NCBI RefSeq assembly: GCF_900091315.1
Contig: NZ_FLSP01000086.1
Span: 1-36,532 of the forward strand
Direction of reading: 5' to 3'
DNA from: Streptomyces sp. DI166
Lineage (GTDB): Bacteria > Actinomycetota > Actinomycetes > Streptomycetales > Streptomycetaceae
Length of the DNA stretch: 36,532 nucleotides
Shown: piece by piece, positions 1 to 10,261 of the stretch
Numbering within the stretch: the first letter of the stretch is position 1
How the letters are laid out: each line of letters opens with the position of its first letter
Program-made: the position numbers and the translations under genes
Notes under the pieces: model-generated
What the model saw: only the letters and a program-made list of their open reading frames with translations
The model's database searches: none
Told to the model about the DNA's origin: nothing

Positions 1-1338
1 CGGCGGGCGCCGGGCACGGCGCCGGACCTCACGGAGCTGCTGCCCCAGTGGCTCACCGCGGCCAACGCCCACGGCTACGCCCCGCCGCCGCATCTGCTGC
101 CCGCCCTGCTGGACGCGGCCCGGGGCCGCACGGATCTGCGGCCTGCCGCGCTGCGGTTCGCGGGCACCCGCGCGGTGTGGCTGGCCCGGCTGAACCCCGA
201 CTGGCGGTTCGCGCTGCGCGCGGCACCGGGCGCGGACTCCGCGCTGCCGGGGCCGGAGGAGACGGAGCGGGTGCAACGGCTGTGGCAGGAGGATCTGTTC
301 GCCGAGCGGGTCGCCCTGCTCGCCGCGCTGCGCGCACGTGAACCGGCCGCCGCGCGGGAGTTGCTCGCGTCGACCTGGGCGACGGAGCGGGCCGAGGACC
401 GGCTGATGTTCCTGGACTCGCTGCGCACCAACCTCGGCGCGGCGGACGAGCCGTTCCTGGAGCAGGCGCTGGCCGACCGCAGCCGCAATGTGCGGGCCAC
501 GGCGGCGGAGCTGCTGTCGGCGCTGCCGGGGTCGGCGCTGGCCGCGCGCATGGCGGTGCGCGCGGGGGCGTGCGTGGCCGTGGACCGCACCGGCGACACC
601 CCGACGCTCACCGTCGAGGCGCCGCACGAGTGCGATCCGGCCATGGAGCGCGACGGAGTGGTGGCCAAGGCCCCGGCGGGCCGCGGACAGCGGTCGTGGT
701 GGCTGGGGCAGGTGGTGGAGGCGGCGCCGCTCGGTTGCTGGCCGGGGCGGCTTGGCGGCCGTACGCCCGCGGAGATAGTGGCGCTCCCGGTGGCGGACGA
801 CTGGCAGGCGGAGCTGCACGCCGCGTGGTGCCGGGCGACCGTACGGCAGCGGGACCCGGTGTGGGCGCGGGCGCTGCTCGGGGTGCCCTCGGCGCCCGAG
901 GCGGGCGGACCGGGTGCGGTGTCGCTGGCCGAGCGGGCGAAGCTGCTGGGCACGCTGGGGGCGGAGGAACGGGCCGAGTGGGTGGCCGGGTTCATCGCGG
1001 CGCACGGACTGTCCGAGGCGTTCCAGCTGCTCGGGGTGTGCGCCGTACCGTGGGCGCCGGCGCTCGGACGGGCGGTGGTCGACGCGCTCAACATCGCGCG
1101 GGACGCGGGGAGCTATCCGTGGAGCTTCAGCGGGGTGATGGGGCTGGCCGAGCGCTGTCTGGACCCGGCCGAGGCGAACCGCCTGGACGGCCTGCTGGCG
1201 GTGCCGGACGAAGCGGAGGACGCCTCACCGGGGGCCGGCGGGCACTGGGCGGAGGCGTTCCAGCGGCTGGTGACGACCTTGCGGCTGCGGGCGGCGATGC
1301 TCGCGGAGCTGGAGCCGGACACCCGCCCGGAGCCATAG
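1..1338 (+). CDS. DUF5691 family protein, 3' part
   Basis: The reading frame is open from the first base, so the start lies upstream of the window; 445 codons are visible. Near residues 33-75 it carries the stretch RFAGTRAVWLARLNPDWRF, which I recognise as typical of DUF5691 proteins. The middle (about residues 130-185) resembles a HEAT-like helical repeat: runs of Leu/Ala helices with 'DRSRNVRATAAELLSALPGS'. No catalytic motif, signal peptide or membrane segment is visible. DUF5691 genes in actinobacteria often sit beside SWIM zinc-finger and MoxR/vWA genes, which would be upstream and outside this window. The stop codon TAG (1336-1338) falls inside the first copy of a 42-bp tandem repeat. 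The family assignment is good; the function is unknown. Confidence 0.8.
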   Translation, partial: RRAPGTAPDLTELLPQWLTAANAHGYAPPPHLLPALLDAARGRTDLRPAALRFAGTRAVWLARLNPDWRFALRAAPGADSALPGPEETERVQRLWQEDLFAERVALLAALRAREPAAARELLASTWATERAEDRLMFLDSLRTNLGAADEPFLEQALADRSRNVRATAAELLSALPGSALAARMAVRAGACVAVDRTGDTPTLTVEAPHECDPAMERDGVVAKAPAGRGQRSWWLGQVVEAAPLGCWPGRLGGRTPAEIVALPVADDWQAELHAAWCRATVRQRDPVWARALLGVPSAPEAGGPGAVSLAERAKLLGTLGAEERAEWVAGFIAAHGLSEAFQLLGVCAVPWAPALGRAVVDALNIARDAGSYPWSFSGVMGLAERCLDPAEANRLDGLLAVPDEAEDASPGAGGHWAEAFQRLVTTLRLRAAMLAELEPDTRPEP

Positions 1339-1479
1339 CGGAAGCCATGGCCGGAGCCGGACACCCGCCCGGAGCCAAAGCGGAAGCCATGGCCGGAGCC
1401 GGACACCCGCCCGGAGCCAAAGCGGAAGCCATGGCCGGGGCCGGACACCCGCCCGGAGCCAAAGCGGAAGCCGTGTCTG
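1312..1479. repeat. 42-bp tandem repeat, four copies, carrying the DUF5691 stop codon
   Basis: Four head-to-tail copies start at 1312, 1354, 1396 and 1438. Copies 1-3 are nearly identical and copy 4 decays over its last bases. The unit is 14 codons and would encode a Pro/Glu/Arg/Lys-rich unit of the type EPDTRPEPKRKPWP. Copy 1 has TAG at 1336-1338 where copies 2-4 have AAG, so the coding sequence ends in copy 1 while the following copies stay in frame and open. The repeat lies between two convergent genes. Confidence 0.9.
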
Positions 1480-1504
1480 GCGCCGTCGCGGGAGCCGGAG
1501 CCCT

Positions 1505-1519
1505 GGGGGAGACTCCCCC
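1505..1519. terminator. Possible bidirectional hairpin between convergent genes
   Basis: GGGGGAG (1505-1511) and CTCCCCC (1513-1519) form a perfect inverted repeat with a one-base centre, so a real hairpin would open a few bases to make a loop. It lies in the gap between the convergent DUF5691 gene and icmB. No T-tract follows on either strand, so this is a weak call. Confidence 0.3.
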
Positions 1520-1551
1520 GGGCCCCGCAACCGCCCCCGTGGGGAACCGGC

Positions 1552-1971
<420 letters not shown>

Positions 1972-2282
1972 CACTGCCTCCATGAAGCGACTACTTCCAT
2001 CCGTCCCGACAAGTACCGCACATCGCACTCGCGCCGTGCACGCGTACCCGTCGTGGCACGGATGCCCCGCGCCACACCGACCGGGGAAGTGAACGAACGT
2101 TATCGCCAGCATCCCGCAACCGGCAGTTTCGCGGTGGAGACCGAGGGGGAAATCACACGGTGGGACACGTTCGCCGCGCGGCGTCCGGAGCCTGTGCGGC
2201 ACCGGGACCACCGACTTCGGCGCGGCTCATGAGGGCATACGGGGGACAGTGGCGTCCTCGGTGTGCCGACAGGAGGTCGGCC
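1972..2282. other. Intergenic region between divergent icmB and lipase genes
   Basis: This 311-bp gap between divergent genes must hold both promoters. The icmB ribosome-binding site lies at its left end and the lipase site AGGAGG (2271-2276) at its right end. A weak plus-strand -10-like CATACG occurs near 2235 and a minus-strand GATAAC near 2099-2104, neither with a good -35. I see no RNA element or further gene. Confidence 0.4.
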
Positions 2283-3140
2283 ATGAAGGTCACCAAGGCA
2301 GTGCTGCCCCTTCTCCCCCTCTGTCAGCGGCTGCTGCCGGGCCGACTGGCGGGACTGTCCGTGGCGCTGCTGAAGGCCACCGCCCTGGAGATCGCGATCC
2401 TCGCCGGACACCTCCTCCTCTATCCCTCCGGAGTCACCCAGGAGCGCAGGCGGGCGCTGCCGAAGGACGCGGCGGCCACGCCCCACCTGCCGACGGAGGG
2501 CAGGCCTCCGGTCGTGCTGCTGCACGGCTTCATCGACAACCGCTCGGTCTTCGTGCTGCTGCGCCGCAGCCTCGCCCAGCACGGCAGGCACCGGATAGAG
2601 TCGCTCAACTACTCACCGCTGACCTGCGACATCCGCACGGCGGCCGAGCTGCTCGGCCGGCATGTCGAGGAGATCTGCGAGCGCACCGGCAGCGAGCGGG
2701 TCGATGTCGTCGGGCACAGCCTCGGCGGGCTGATCGCCCGGTACTACGTCCAGTGCCTCGGCGGAGACGCCCGGGTCCGCACGCTGGTCACGCTCGGCAC
2801 CCCGCACTCCGGCACCTCGGTGGTGCCGCTGGCCAACGCGCACCCGATCGTGCGGCAGATGCGCCCCGGGTCGGCGGTGCTGGAGGAGCTGGCCGCGCCC
2901 GCACCGGGCTGCCGGACCCGTTTCGTCAGCTTCTGGAGCGACCTCGACCATCTGATGGACCCGCTGGAGACCGCCTGCATCGACCATCCCGATCTGCTCG
3001 CGCAGAACGTCCGGGTCAGCGGGGTGGGTCATCTCGCCCTGCCGGTGCACCCGGCGGTGGCGGCCGGGATACGCCAGGCACTCGACGACGAGCCGACGGA
3101 AGCCGCGGCGGCCCGGGCGGGCGGCCTGACGGTGGCCTGA
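2283..3140 (+). CDS. Alpha/beta-hydrolase, lipase/esterase
   Basis: A 285-aa alpha/beta-hydrolase. The first strand and oxyanion region is VVLLHGFIDN (residues 77-86), the nucleophile elbow is GHSLGG with Ser146, and the His is expected at H250 (GVGH); the acid is probably Asp222 or Asp225. The N-terminus (residues 1-45) is hydrophobic without a clear signal-peptidase site, so the protein may be membrane-attached. ATG 2283 is chosen because AGGAGG ends six bases upstream; the frame is open further upstream but without a site. The family resembles bacterial triacylglycerol lipases, many of which act on short-chain esters or lipids. The substrate is not predictable. It is transcribed away from icmB. 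The stop codon lies inside a potential terminator stem. Confidence 0.88.
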   Translation: MKVTKAVLPLLPLCQRLLPGRLAGLSVALLKATALEIAILAGHLLLYPSGVTQERRRALPKDAAATPHLPTEGRPPVVLLHGFIDNRSVFVLLRRSLAQHGRHRIESLNYSPLTCDIRTAAELLGRHVEEICERTGSERVDVVGHSLGGLIARYYVQCLGGDARVRTLVTLGTPHSGTSVVPLANAHPIVRQMRPGSAVLEELAAPAPGCRTRFVSFWSDLDHLMDPLETACIDHPDLLAQNVRVSGVGHLALPVHPAVAAGIRQALDDEPTEAAAARAGGLTVA

Positions 3141-3175
3141 GGCCGGCCCGACGACGGACTGACGACGGCCTCAGG
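3136..3175 (+). terminator. Inverted repeat at the lipase stop codon, likely terminator
   Basis: CCTGAGGCCG (3136-3145, overlapping the TGA stop) is perfectly complementary to CGGCCTCAGG (3166-3175), giving a 10-bp stem around a 20-base loop. Another CCTGAGGCCG at 3191-3200 could compete for the same partner. No T-tract follows, which is common in Streptomyces. Confidence 0.5.
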
Positions 3176-3177
3176 GC

Positions 3178-3219
3178 GGCCCGAGTACGCCCTGAGGCCG
3201 GCCCGAGTACGCCCTGAGG
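3178..3219. repeat. 22-bp-period tandem repeat after the lipase gene
   Basis: The 20-base element GGCCCGAGTACGCCCTGAGG occurs at 3178-3197 and again at 3200-3219, a direct repeat with 22-bp period. It contains the same CCTGAGG core as the neighbouring inverted repeat, so this whole segment looks like a locally duplicated terminator arm. The rest of the 298-bp gap to the M23 gene holds only that gene's promoter region. Confidence 0.75.
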
Positions 3220-3360
3220 GCGGTCCAAACTCGCCCCGAGGACGCCTCCAACCCCACCCACCCCTCGAACGCTCTTCGAACACAAGGCCAAAGTCGCGTC
3301 CGCAGTCCCCCGAAACACGGCCGAATGCCCGTTTCCCGGAAGCACGAAACCTGCCGAAGA

Positions 3361-3390
3361 TTGTCGTGCCCGCGTACCGCCGGGTACAGT
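3361..3390 (+). promoter_or_regulatory. Candidate housekeeping promoter of the M23 gene
   Basis: TTGTCG (3361-3366) and TACAGT (3385-3390) are separated by 18 bases and match the sigma-70-type consensus at most important positions. Transcription would start near 3397, giving an untranslated leader of about 40 bases before the GTG at 3439. Confidence 0.5.
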
Positions 3391-3438
3391 CGCCGCACTG
3401 CTCTGGCAGCCCCTGTTGTCGAGGCGAAAGAGAAGTTG

Positions 3439-4956
3439 GTGAACGACCGTCACCCGTCGGGGACCGCGACCTCCCCGGCTCCGGCTTCCGACGCCGCCTC
3501 GGCGCACTACGCGTCGTACGGCACCCAGGAAGCCGCGTACGGCGACTTCACCACGTACGCGACCTACGACGCCTCGGGTTTTCAGCACACCACCCAGGCC
3601 ACCGGCACCTTCGAGGCCGACCCCCTCTTCGGCGCCATGCCGGGCGACAGCGCCACCGGCGCGTACGACTCGGGGCAGTGGGCCGCGACCGGTCATCACA
3701 CCCCGCACTACGACGCGTACGCGGCCCAGCACCACGCCGCCTACGACAGCGGGGTCTACGAGTCGACGGCCTGGTCGGCCGAGTACCAGCAACTCTCCTC
3801 CGTACCCCCGCAGTCCACACCGTCCGAGGACAGCGGCCAGTGGGACGCCGGCGCCTGGAACCAGCCCCAGCAGCCCGCCGACGCGACCCAGCACTGGGAA
3901 TGGGGCACACAGACCTTCGACACCGGTGCCTACGACGCCACGCAGTGGAACTCCGGCGGCGCCACGGCCGGTGCGGACGACTACGAGCACCGGGCCGAAT
4001 CGTTCTCCCAGCCGGAGACCGCGACATTCGAGCAGGTCGCGACCGACGACCCGACGCCGTACGGCGAGTCCTACGACGAGGACCCGCACGGCGAAACCAC
4101 CTCCACCGAGGGCGAGTTGACCGCCACCGGTGAACTCCCCGCGGTCACCGACCTCCTCGACGACCAGGAGGAGCCCGGCCCCGTCCCCGGCTCCCGGGCC
4201 GCCGCCCGCAACGCGAGCCGCTCCCGCCGCCGTGCCCCCGCCCGCCGCTCCGCCCTGCTGACCGTGGCCGTGCCGTCGGCCTGTGTGATGGGCGTGGCCG
4301 GTATCGCCGCCGCCTCCGTCGGCACCCTGACCGGCGGCGACGAGAAGGACACCAACACGACCGCCGCCGACACCGGGGCCGTCAAACCGTCCGCCGCCAA
4401 CGACAAGCTCGACACCCAGCTGGAGATCCTCTCCGCGGGTGCCGACGACTTCGCCGACCGGGCCAGCCGGACGCAGGAGCGCATCGACCTCAAGGCCCAG
4501 CAGGAGGCCGAGCGGAAGAAGGCGGCGGAAGAGGCGGCCCGCAAGGAGCGGCTGCGCCCCAAGTTCGCCCTCCCGGTCGCCCAGCACGGACTGAGCGCCT
4601 ACTACGGCCAGGCCGGTATCAACTGGATGTCCGTGCACACCGGCATCGACTTCCCGGTCTCCTACGGCTCGACGGTGATGGCCGCGACCGACGGCACCGT
4701 GCGCACCCAGTGGAACAGCGCCTACGGCAACATGATGATCGTTACCGCGAAGGACGGCACGGAGACGTGGTACTGCCACCTCTCCACGTACCAGGTCGCC
4801 TCCGGTACGACGGTGAAGGCCGGCGACACCATCGCGTTCTCCGGCAACTCGGGCAACTCCACCGGCCCGCACCTGCACTTCGAGGTCCGTCCGGGCGGCG
4901 GCTCGGCCATCGACCCGCTCGCCTGGTTCCGCAGCCACGGGCTGGACCCCTCCTAG
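3439..4956 (+). CDS. M23 family metallopeptidase with Tyr/Asp-rich N-terminal domain
   Basis: A 505-aa bitopic peptidoglycan endopeptidase. Residues 1 to about 250 are low-complexity and rich in Tyr, Asp, Ser, Thr, Gln and Trp, with recurring elements such as AYDSGQWAA, YDSGVYES, DSGQWDAG and FDTGAYDA. A basic stretch (SRSRRRAPARR) precedes one membrane segment (about residues 271-297). A charged coiled-coil follows (about 320-375, rich in E/K/A), then the LytM/M23 domain: zinc ligands His400 and Asp404 (HTGID), His446 (CHL) and His478/His480 (HLHFE). It probably cleaves cross-links in the cell wall outside the membrane. GTG 3439 is chosen by similarity of the N-terminus to related proteins; TTG 3436 is next to it and the ribosome-binding site (AGAGAAG) is weak. 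It converges with pcrA, with 22 bases between stops. Confidence 0.85.
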   Translation: MNDRHPSGTATSPAPASDAASAHYASYGTQEAAYGDFTTYATYDASGFQHTTQATGTFEADPLFGAMPGDSATGAYDSGQWAATGHHTPHYDAYAAQHHAAYDSGVYESTAWSAEYQQLSSVPPQSTPSEDSGQWDAGAWNQPQQPADATQHWEWGTQTFDTGAYDATQWNSGGATAGADDYEHRAESFSQPETATFEQVATDDPTPYGESYDEDPHGETTSTEGELTATGELPAVTDLLDDQEEPGPVPGSRAAARNASRSRRRAPARRSALLTVAVPSACVMGVAGIAAASVGTLTGGDEKDTNTTAADTGAVKPSAANDKLDTQLEILSAGADDFADRASRTQERIDLKAQQEAERKKAAEEAARKERLRPKFALPVAQHGLSAYYGQAGINWMSVHTGIDFPVSYGSTVMAATDGTVRTQWNSAYGNMMIVTAKDGTETWYCHLSTYQVASGTTVKAGDTIAFSGNSGNSTGPHLHFEVRPGGGSAIDPLAWFRSHGLDPS

Positions 4957-4978
4957 GCCCAGCCCCGCTTCCCTCTGA

Positions 4979-7456
<2,478 letters not shown>

Positions 7457-7465
7457 CGCTCTCCG

Positions 7466-7488
7466 AGTCTAGGGCTCCCCACTGACAC
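7466..7488 (-). promoter_or_regulatory. RecA-NDp/PafBC-type DNA-damage promoter of pcrA
   Basis: Read on the minus strand, GTGTCAGTG (7488-7480), eight bases, then TAGACT (7471-7466) matches the known actinobacterial LexA-independent damage motif TTGTCRGTG-N8-TANNNT at every specified position but the first. The -10 ends ten bases before the ATG at 7456, so transcription should begin within a few bases of the start codon. Confidence 0.7.
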
Positions 7489-7712
7489 CCGGCTGCCGCC
7501 CTTGGAACATCGGGGGCGGCTTTGCCGCGGGCGACCGGGGGCCACCCAGTAAATCGAACAGATATACGGTGGCGCGAATCACCTGAAGAACGCCCTCTTC
7601 GCCCATCAGGCCGAATGGACGCAACCTCGCACCAATCACCCCGGATTGATCACTCCCCGCAATCTTCTGACCGAAGGTCACGAAAATGTATCGGGCATAT
7701 CACCCATCAACC

Positions 7713-7742
7713 TTCACAGGCGCCACGCGAGTTGGCTACCGT
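7713..7742 (+). promoter_or_regulatory. Candidate promoter of the riboswitch-controlled NlpC/P60 gene
   Basis: TTCACA (7713-7718) and TACCGT (7737-7742) are spaced by 18 bases. Transcription from about 7749 would give a leader of about 220 bases holding the whole riboswitch. The rest of the 512-bp gap between pcrA and this gene (7489-7712) shows no gene; it contains an AT-rich patch near 7549-7568. Confidence 0.45.
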
Positions 7743-7808
7743 TCCGGGCAGGCCGTACGACCCCCTCCGGCGAACGACGCCGGGCCGCGCGGCCTCCGCC
7801 GAGTCCAC

Positions 7809-7959
7809 GCTGCCCTTCCATGGCAGCCGGAGCCGGGGACCCACACCGACCTTGGGGTGAATCGGCCCAACTCCCTGACGGGAGCAGGCCGTAGGGCAAC
7901 CCTTCCTAACCACCCGCCCGAACCCGACAGCTAACTCGGTAGGCGGAACATGGAAGGAG
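7809..7959 (+). promoter_or_regulatory. c-di-AMP riboswitch (ydaO/yuaA class)
   Basis: Two hallmark blocks of this class are present: GCCGGGGACCCA followed by TTGGGGTGAATC (about 7832-7864), and CCCGACAGCTAACTCGGTAGGCG (about 7923-7945, hallmark GACAGCTAAC). Between them are a CTCCC/GGGAG hairpin and the TAGGGCAACCC segment. P1 can form between CTTCCATG (7815-7822) and CATGGAAG (7949-7956), whose 3' strand overlaps the ribosome-binding site GGAAGGAG (7952-7959). An alternative hairpin GCTGCC (7809-7814)/GGCAGC (7822-7827) would trap the 5' P1 strand. Such elements are known upstream of cell-wall hydrolase genes in actinobacteria. The class is seen clearly; the switching mechanism is inferred. 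Confidence 0.9.
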
Positions 7960-7968
7960 TCGCCTCCC

Positions 7969-9144
7969 TTGGCGTCGCACCGCAAGTCGCGTCCCGCGGG
8001 TACGCGCGTAGCAGGCATACGGACCCCCGCCCTCGCCACGGCCGCGCTCACCTCCGTGGCCCTGCTGTCCCAGACGGCCAACGCCAGCCCGAGCACGGAC
8101 GACAAGCCGAGCCTGGAGGAGGTCGAGAAGAAGGTAGACGACCTCTACCGCCAGGCGGAGACGGCGACCGAGAAGTACAACGCGGCCAAGGAGAAGACGA
8201 CCAAGCAGCGCAAGCAGGTCGACACACTGCTGGACGACGTCGCCAAGCGCACCCAGAAGCTCAACGACGCGCGGGAGGAACTCGGTTCCTTCGCCGCGGC
8301 CCAGTACCGCACCGGAGCCTCCGCCCCGCAGACGGCGACCTTCCTGCTGGCGGACTCGCCCAAGGACTACTTCGACCAGACCCAGCTGATGGACCGGATG
8401 ACCGGCCGTCAGAAGGAAGCCGTCGACGACTACGTCACGCAGCAGTCGGAGACGATGAAGAAGCGCAAGGAGGCCACCGAGAGCCTCCAGACGCTCCAGG
8501 AGTCGCAGTCCGACCTGAAGACCGCGAAGGCGACGGTCCAGAAAAAGCTCGCCGATGCGCGCGAGCTGCTCTCGGAGCTGACCGCCGAGGAGAAGGCACG
8601 GCTCGCGGAGATCGAACGCGAGAAGCAGGAGGAGGCCGCACGCAAGGCGGCCGAGCTGGCCGAACAGCAGGCGGCCGAGGAGCGCCGCCAGGAGGAAGCG
8701 GCTGCCGAACAGCAGGAGAGCGGCTCGTCGTCGACGGGTACGGGCACGAGCACCGGGTCCGAGGCGACGGCGGACTCCTCCTACGCCTCCAAGGCCGAGA
8801 AGGCGCTCGCCTTCGCCCGCGCGCAGATCGGCAAGCCGTACGTCTGGGGCGCGACCGGCCCGGACTCCTACGACTGCTCCGGCCTCACCCAGGGCGCCTG
8901 GAACGCCGCGGGCATCTCCCTGCCCCGCACCACCTGGGACCAGGTCAACGCCGGCACCACGGTCTCCCTCGCCAACGCCCAGCCCGGGGACCTGGTCTTC
9001 TTCTACGACGACATCAGCCACGTCGGCATCTACATCGGCAACGGCATGATGATCCACGCCCCCAAGCCCGGCGCGTACGTCCGCGAGGAGTCCATCTACT
9101 ACGACGGCGAGGGCTCCATCCACAGCGTGGTGCGCCCGGCCTGA
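7969..9144 (+). CDS. NlpC/P60 family peptidoglycan hydrolase (riboswitch-controlled)
   Basis: A 391-aa secreted cell-wall hydrolase. A signal peptide is visible (basic N-region, hydrophobic core from about residue 20, cleavage likely after TANA near residue 39). Residues 45-250 are a long coiled coil rich in E, K, A and Q, as in RipA-type endopeptidases, followed by a Ser/Thr/Gly linker. The C-terminal NlpC/P60 domain has Cys303 (YDCSGLTQ), His351 (ISHVGIY) and His363 (MIHAP). It likely cuts D-Glu-mDAP/LL-DAP bonds in stem peptides. The TTG at 7969 is used because GGAAGGAG lies nine bases upstream and the next protein in the window begins the same way (MA-HRK). An ATG at 7950 is out of frame. 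Expression should fall when c-di-AMP is high, if the riboswitch works as inferred. Confidence 0.92.
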   Translation: MASHRKSRPAGTRVAGIRTPALATAALTSVALLSQTANASPSTDDKPSLEEVEKKVDDLYRQAETATEKYNAAKEKTTKQRKQVDTLLDDVAKRTQKLNDAREELGSFAAAQYRTGASAPQTATFLLADSPKDYFDQTQLMDRMTGRQKEAVDDYVTQQSETMKKRKEATESLQTLQESQSDLKTAKATVQKKLADARELLSELTAEEKARLAEIEREKQEEAARKAAELAEQQAAEERRQEEAAAEQQESGSSSTGTGTSTGSEATADSSYASKAEKALAFARAQIGKPYVWGATGPDSYDCSGLTQGAWNAAGISLPRTTWDQVNAGTTVSLANAQPGDLVFFYDDISHVGIYIGNGMMIHAPKPGAYVREESIYYDGEGSIHSVVRPA

Positions 9145-9176
9145 CGAGCCCGGTACACCCGCACTGACGGCGGGGG

Positions 9177-9216
9177 CACGCGCGCGTGGGGGCCATTTCG
9201 GCGTCACGCGCGCGTG
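9177..9216. repeat. Two identical 12-bp palindromes 28 bp apart
   Basis: CACGCGCGCGTG occurs at 9177-9188 and 9205-9216, each a perfect palindrome. They sit between the NlpC/P60 stop and the next gene's start, 41 bases before its ATG. They could be paired operator sites or a terminator made of two short hairpins; the sequence does not decide. Confidence 0.7.
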
Positions 9217-9256
9217 GCCCGCGGGCTGGGCGCGTCCCGGTCCTTAGCATCGGCGC

Positions 9257-10261
9257 ATGCCCGCCCGCACTGACCCTCGCTCGCTTCGCGCCTGGTGGGC
9301 GCGGCGTCCTCCGGCGGCCGGTGCCGCGGTGATGGCGACCGGCATCCTCTCGGTCGGCCTGCATCTGACCGGCTACGAGGTCCTGTCCCGCATCGCCCTG
9401 GTCCTGGCCTGCGTCGCCTGGGTGGGCCTGGCCGCGGACTTCGTGCTGCGGCTGCTGCGCCAGCCCGCGCGCTGGCGGGAGGACGCCGGTACGCCCGCCG
9501 CGCTCACGGCCGTGGCGGCGACGAGCGTCATCGGCACCCGGTTCGCCCAGTTCGGCTGGACGGGCCTGGCCGGGGCCCTGCTGGCGCTCTCCGCGCTGCT
9601 GTGGCCGGTCCTGCTGTGGATCGTGCTGCGGCACTGGCATCCGGGCATGCCCGGCGCGGTGTTCCTCGGCACCGTGGCGACCCAGGGCCTCGCGGTCCTC
9701 GCTGCCACGCTCGCCGCCGAGGAGTCGGCGGCCTGGCTCGCGCACGCCGCCCTGGTGCTGTTCTGGCTGGGGCTCGCCCTCTACGTGCTCGCCCTGTTCC
9801 ACTTCGACCGGCGCCAGGTGCTGGAGGGTGCCGGGGACCACTGGATCGCGGGCGGCGCGCTCGCCATCTCCGCGCTCGCCGGGTCCAAGCTGATCGCCGC
9901 CGACAGCCCGGCGCTGTACCTGTGGAACGACGACGCCGACTTCGTCCTGCGGCGTGTCACCGTCTTCCTGCTGGTCCTCGACCTCGCCTGGTACGCCGTC
10001 CTCGCCACGGCCGAGGTGATCAGGCCGCGCCTGGACTACGACGTACGGCGCTGGGCGACCGTGTTCCCGCTGGGCATGACCGCGGCCGGGGTTCTGTCGG
10101 TGGCCGACGCCGTCGACGTGCCCTGGCTGGAGGCCCCGGGCGAAGTGCTGCTGTGGATCGCGGTCGCGGCCTGGCTCGCCGTCTCCTACGGCGCGCTGCG
10201 CCAGGAGCCGCTCTACGCCGGGACCGGGTCCCCGCAGCTCACGTCCACATCACGGCGATGA
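9257..10261 (+). CDS. TDT (tellurite resistance/C4-dicarboxylate) family membrane transporter
   Basis: A 334-aa integral membrane protein with about ten hydrophobic segments, the usual size and topology of the TDT (TehA/Mae1/SLAC1-related) family. Supporting features are the N-terminal WWARRPPAAGAAVMATGILSV, in which the small-residue MATGILS helix is typical of the family, and the even spacing of helices up to WIAVAAWLAVSYGAL near the C-terminus. The substrate is unknown; family members export or channel dicarboxylates, sulfite, malate or anions. No ribosome-binding site is present, and TAGCAT (9245-9250) lies six bases before the ATG, so the mRNA is probably leaderless. The 3' end overlaps the convergent next gene by 23 bases. 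Confidence 0.75.
   Translation: MPARTDPRSLRAWWARRPPAAGAAVMATGILSVGLHLTGYEVLSRIALVLACVAWVGLAADFVLRLLRQPARWREDAGTPAALTAVAATSVIGTRFAQFGWTGLAGALLALSALLWPVLLWIVLRHWHPGMPGAVFLGTVATQGLAVLAATLAAEESAAWLAHAALVLFWLGLALYVLALFHFDRRQVLEGAGDHWIAGGALAISALAGSKLIAADSPALYLWNDDADFVLRRVTVFLLVLDLAWYAVLATAEVIRPRLDYDVRRWATVFPLGMTAAGVLSVADAVDVPWLEAPGEVLLWIAVAAWLAVSYGALRQEPLYAGTGSPQLTSTSRR

Noticed and set aside
1312..1479. Repeats as a CRISPR array
   Set aside because: The copies are directly adjacent with no spacers, so this is a simple tandem repeat.
7554..7559. TCGAAC as half of a LexA box upstream of pcrA
   Set aside because: The second half GTTCGA is absent at the right spacing; a better damage-type promoter lies nearer the gene.
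7950..7952. ATG as the start of the first NlpC/P60 gene
   Set aside because: It is out of frame with the hydrolase; TTG 7969 is in frame and has a good ribosome-binding site.
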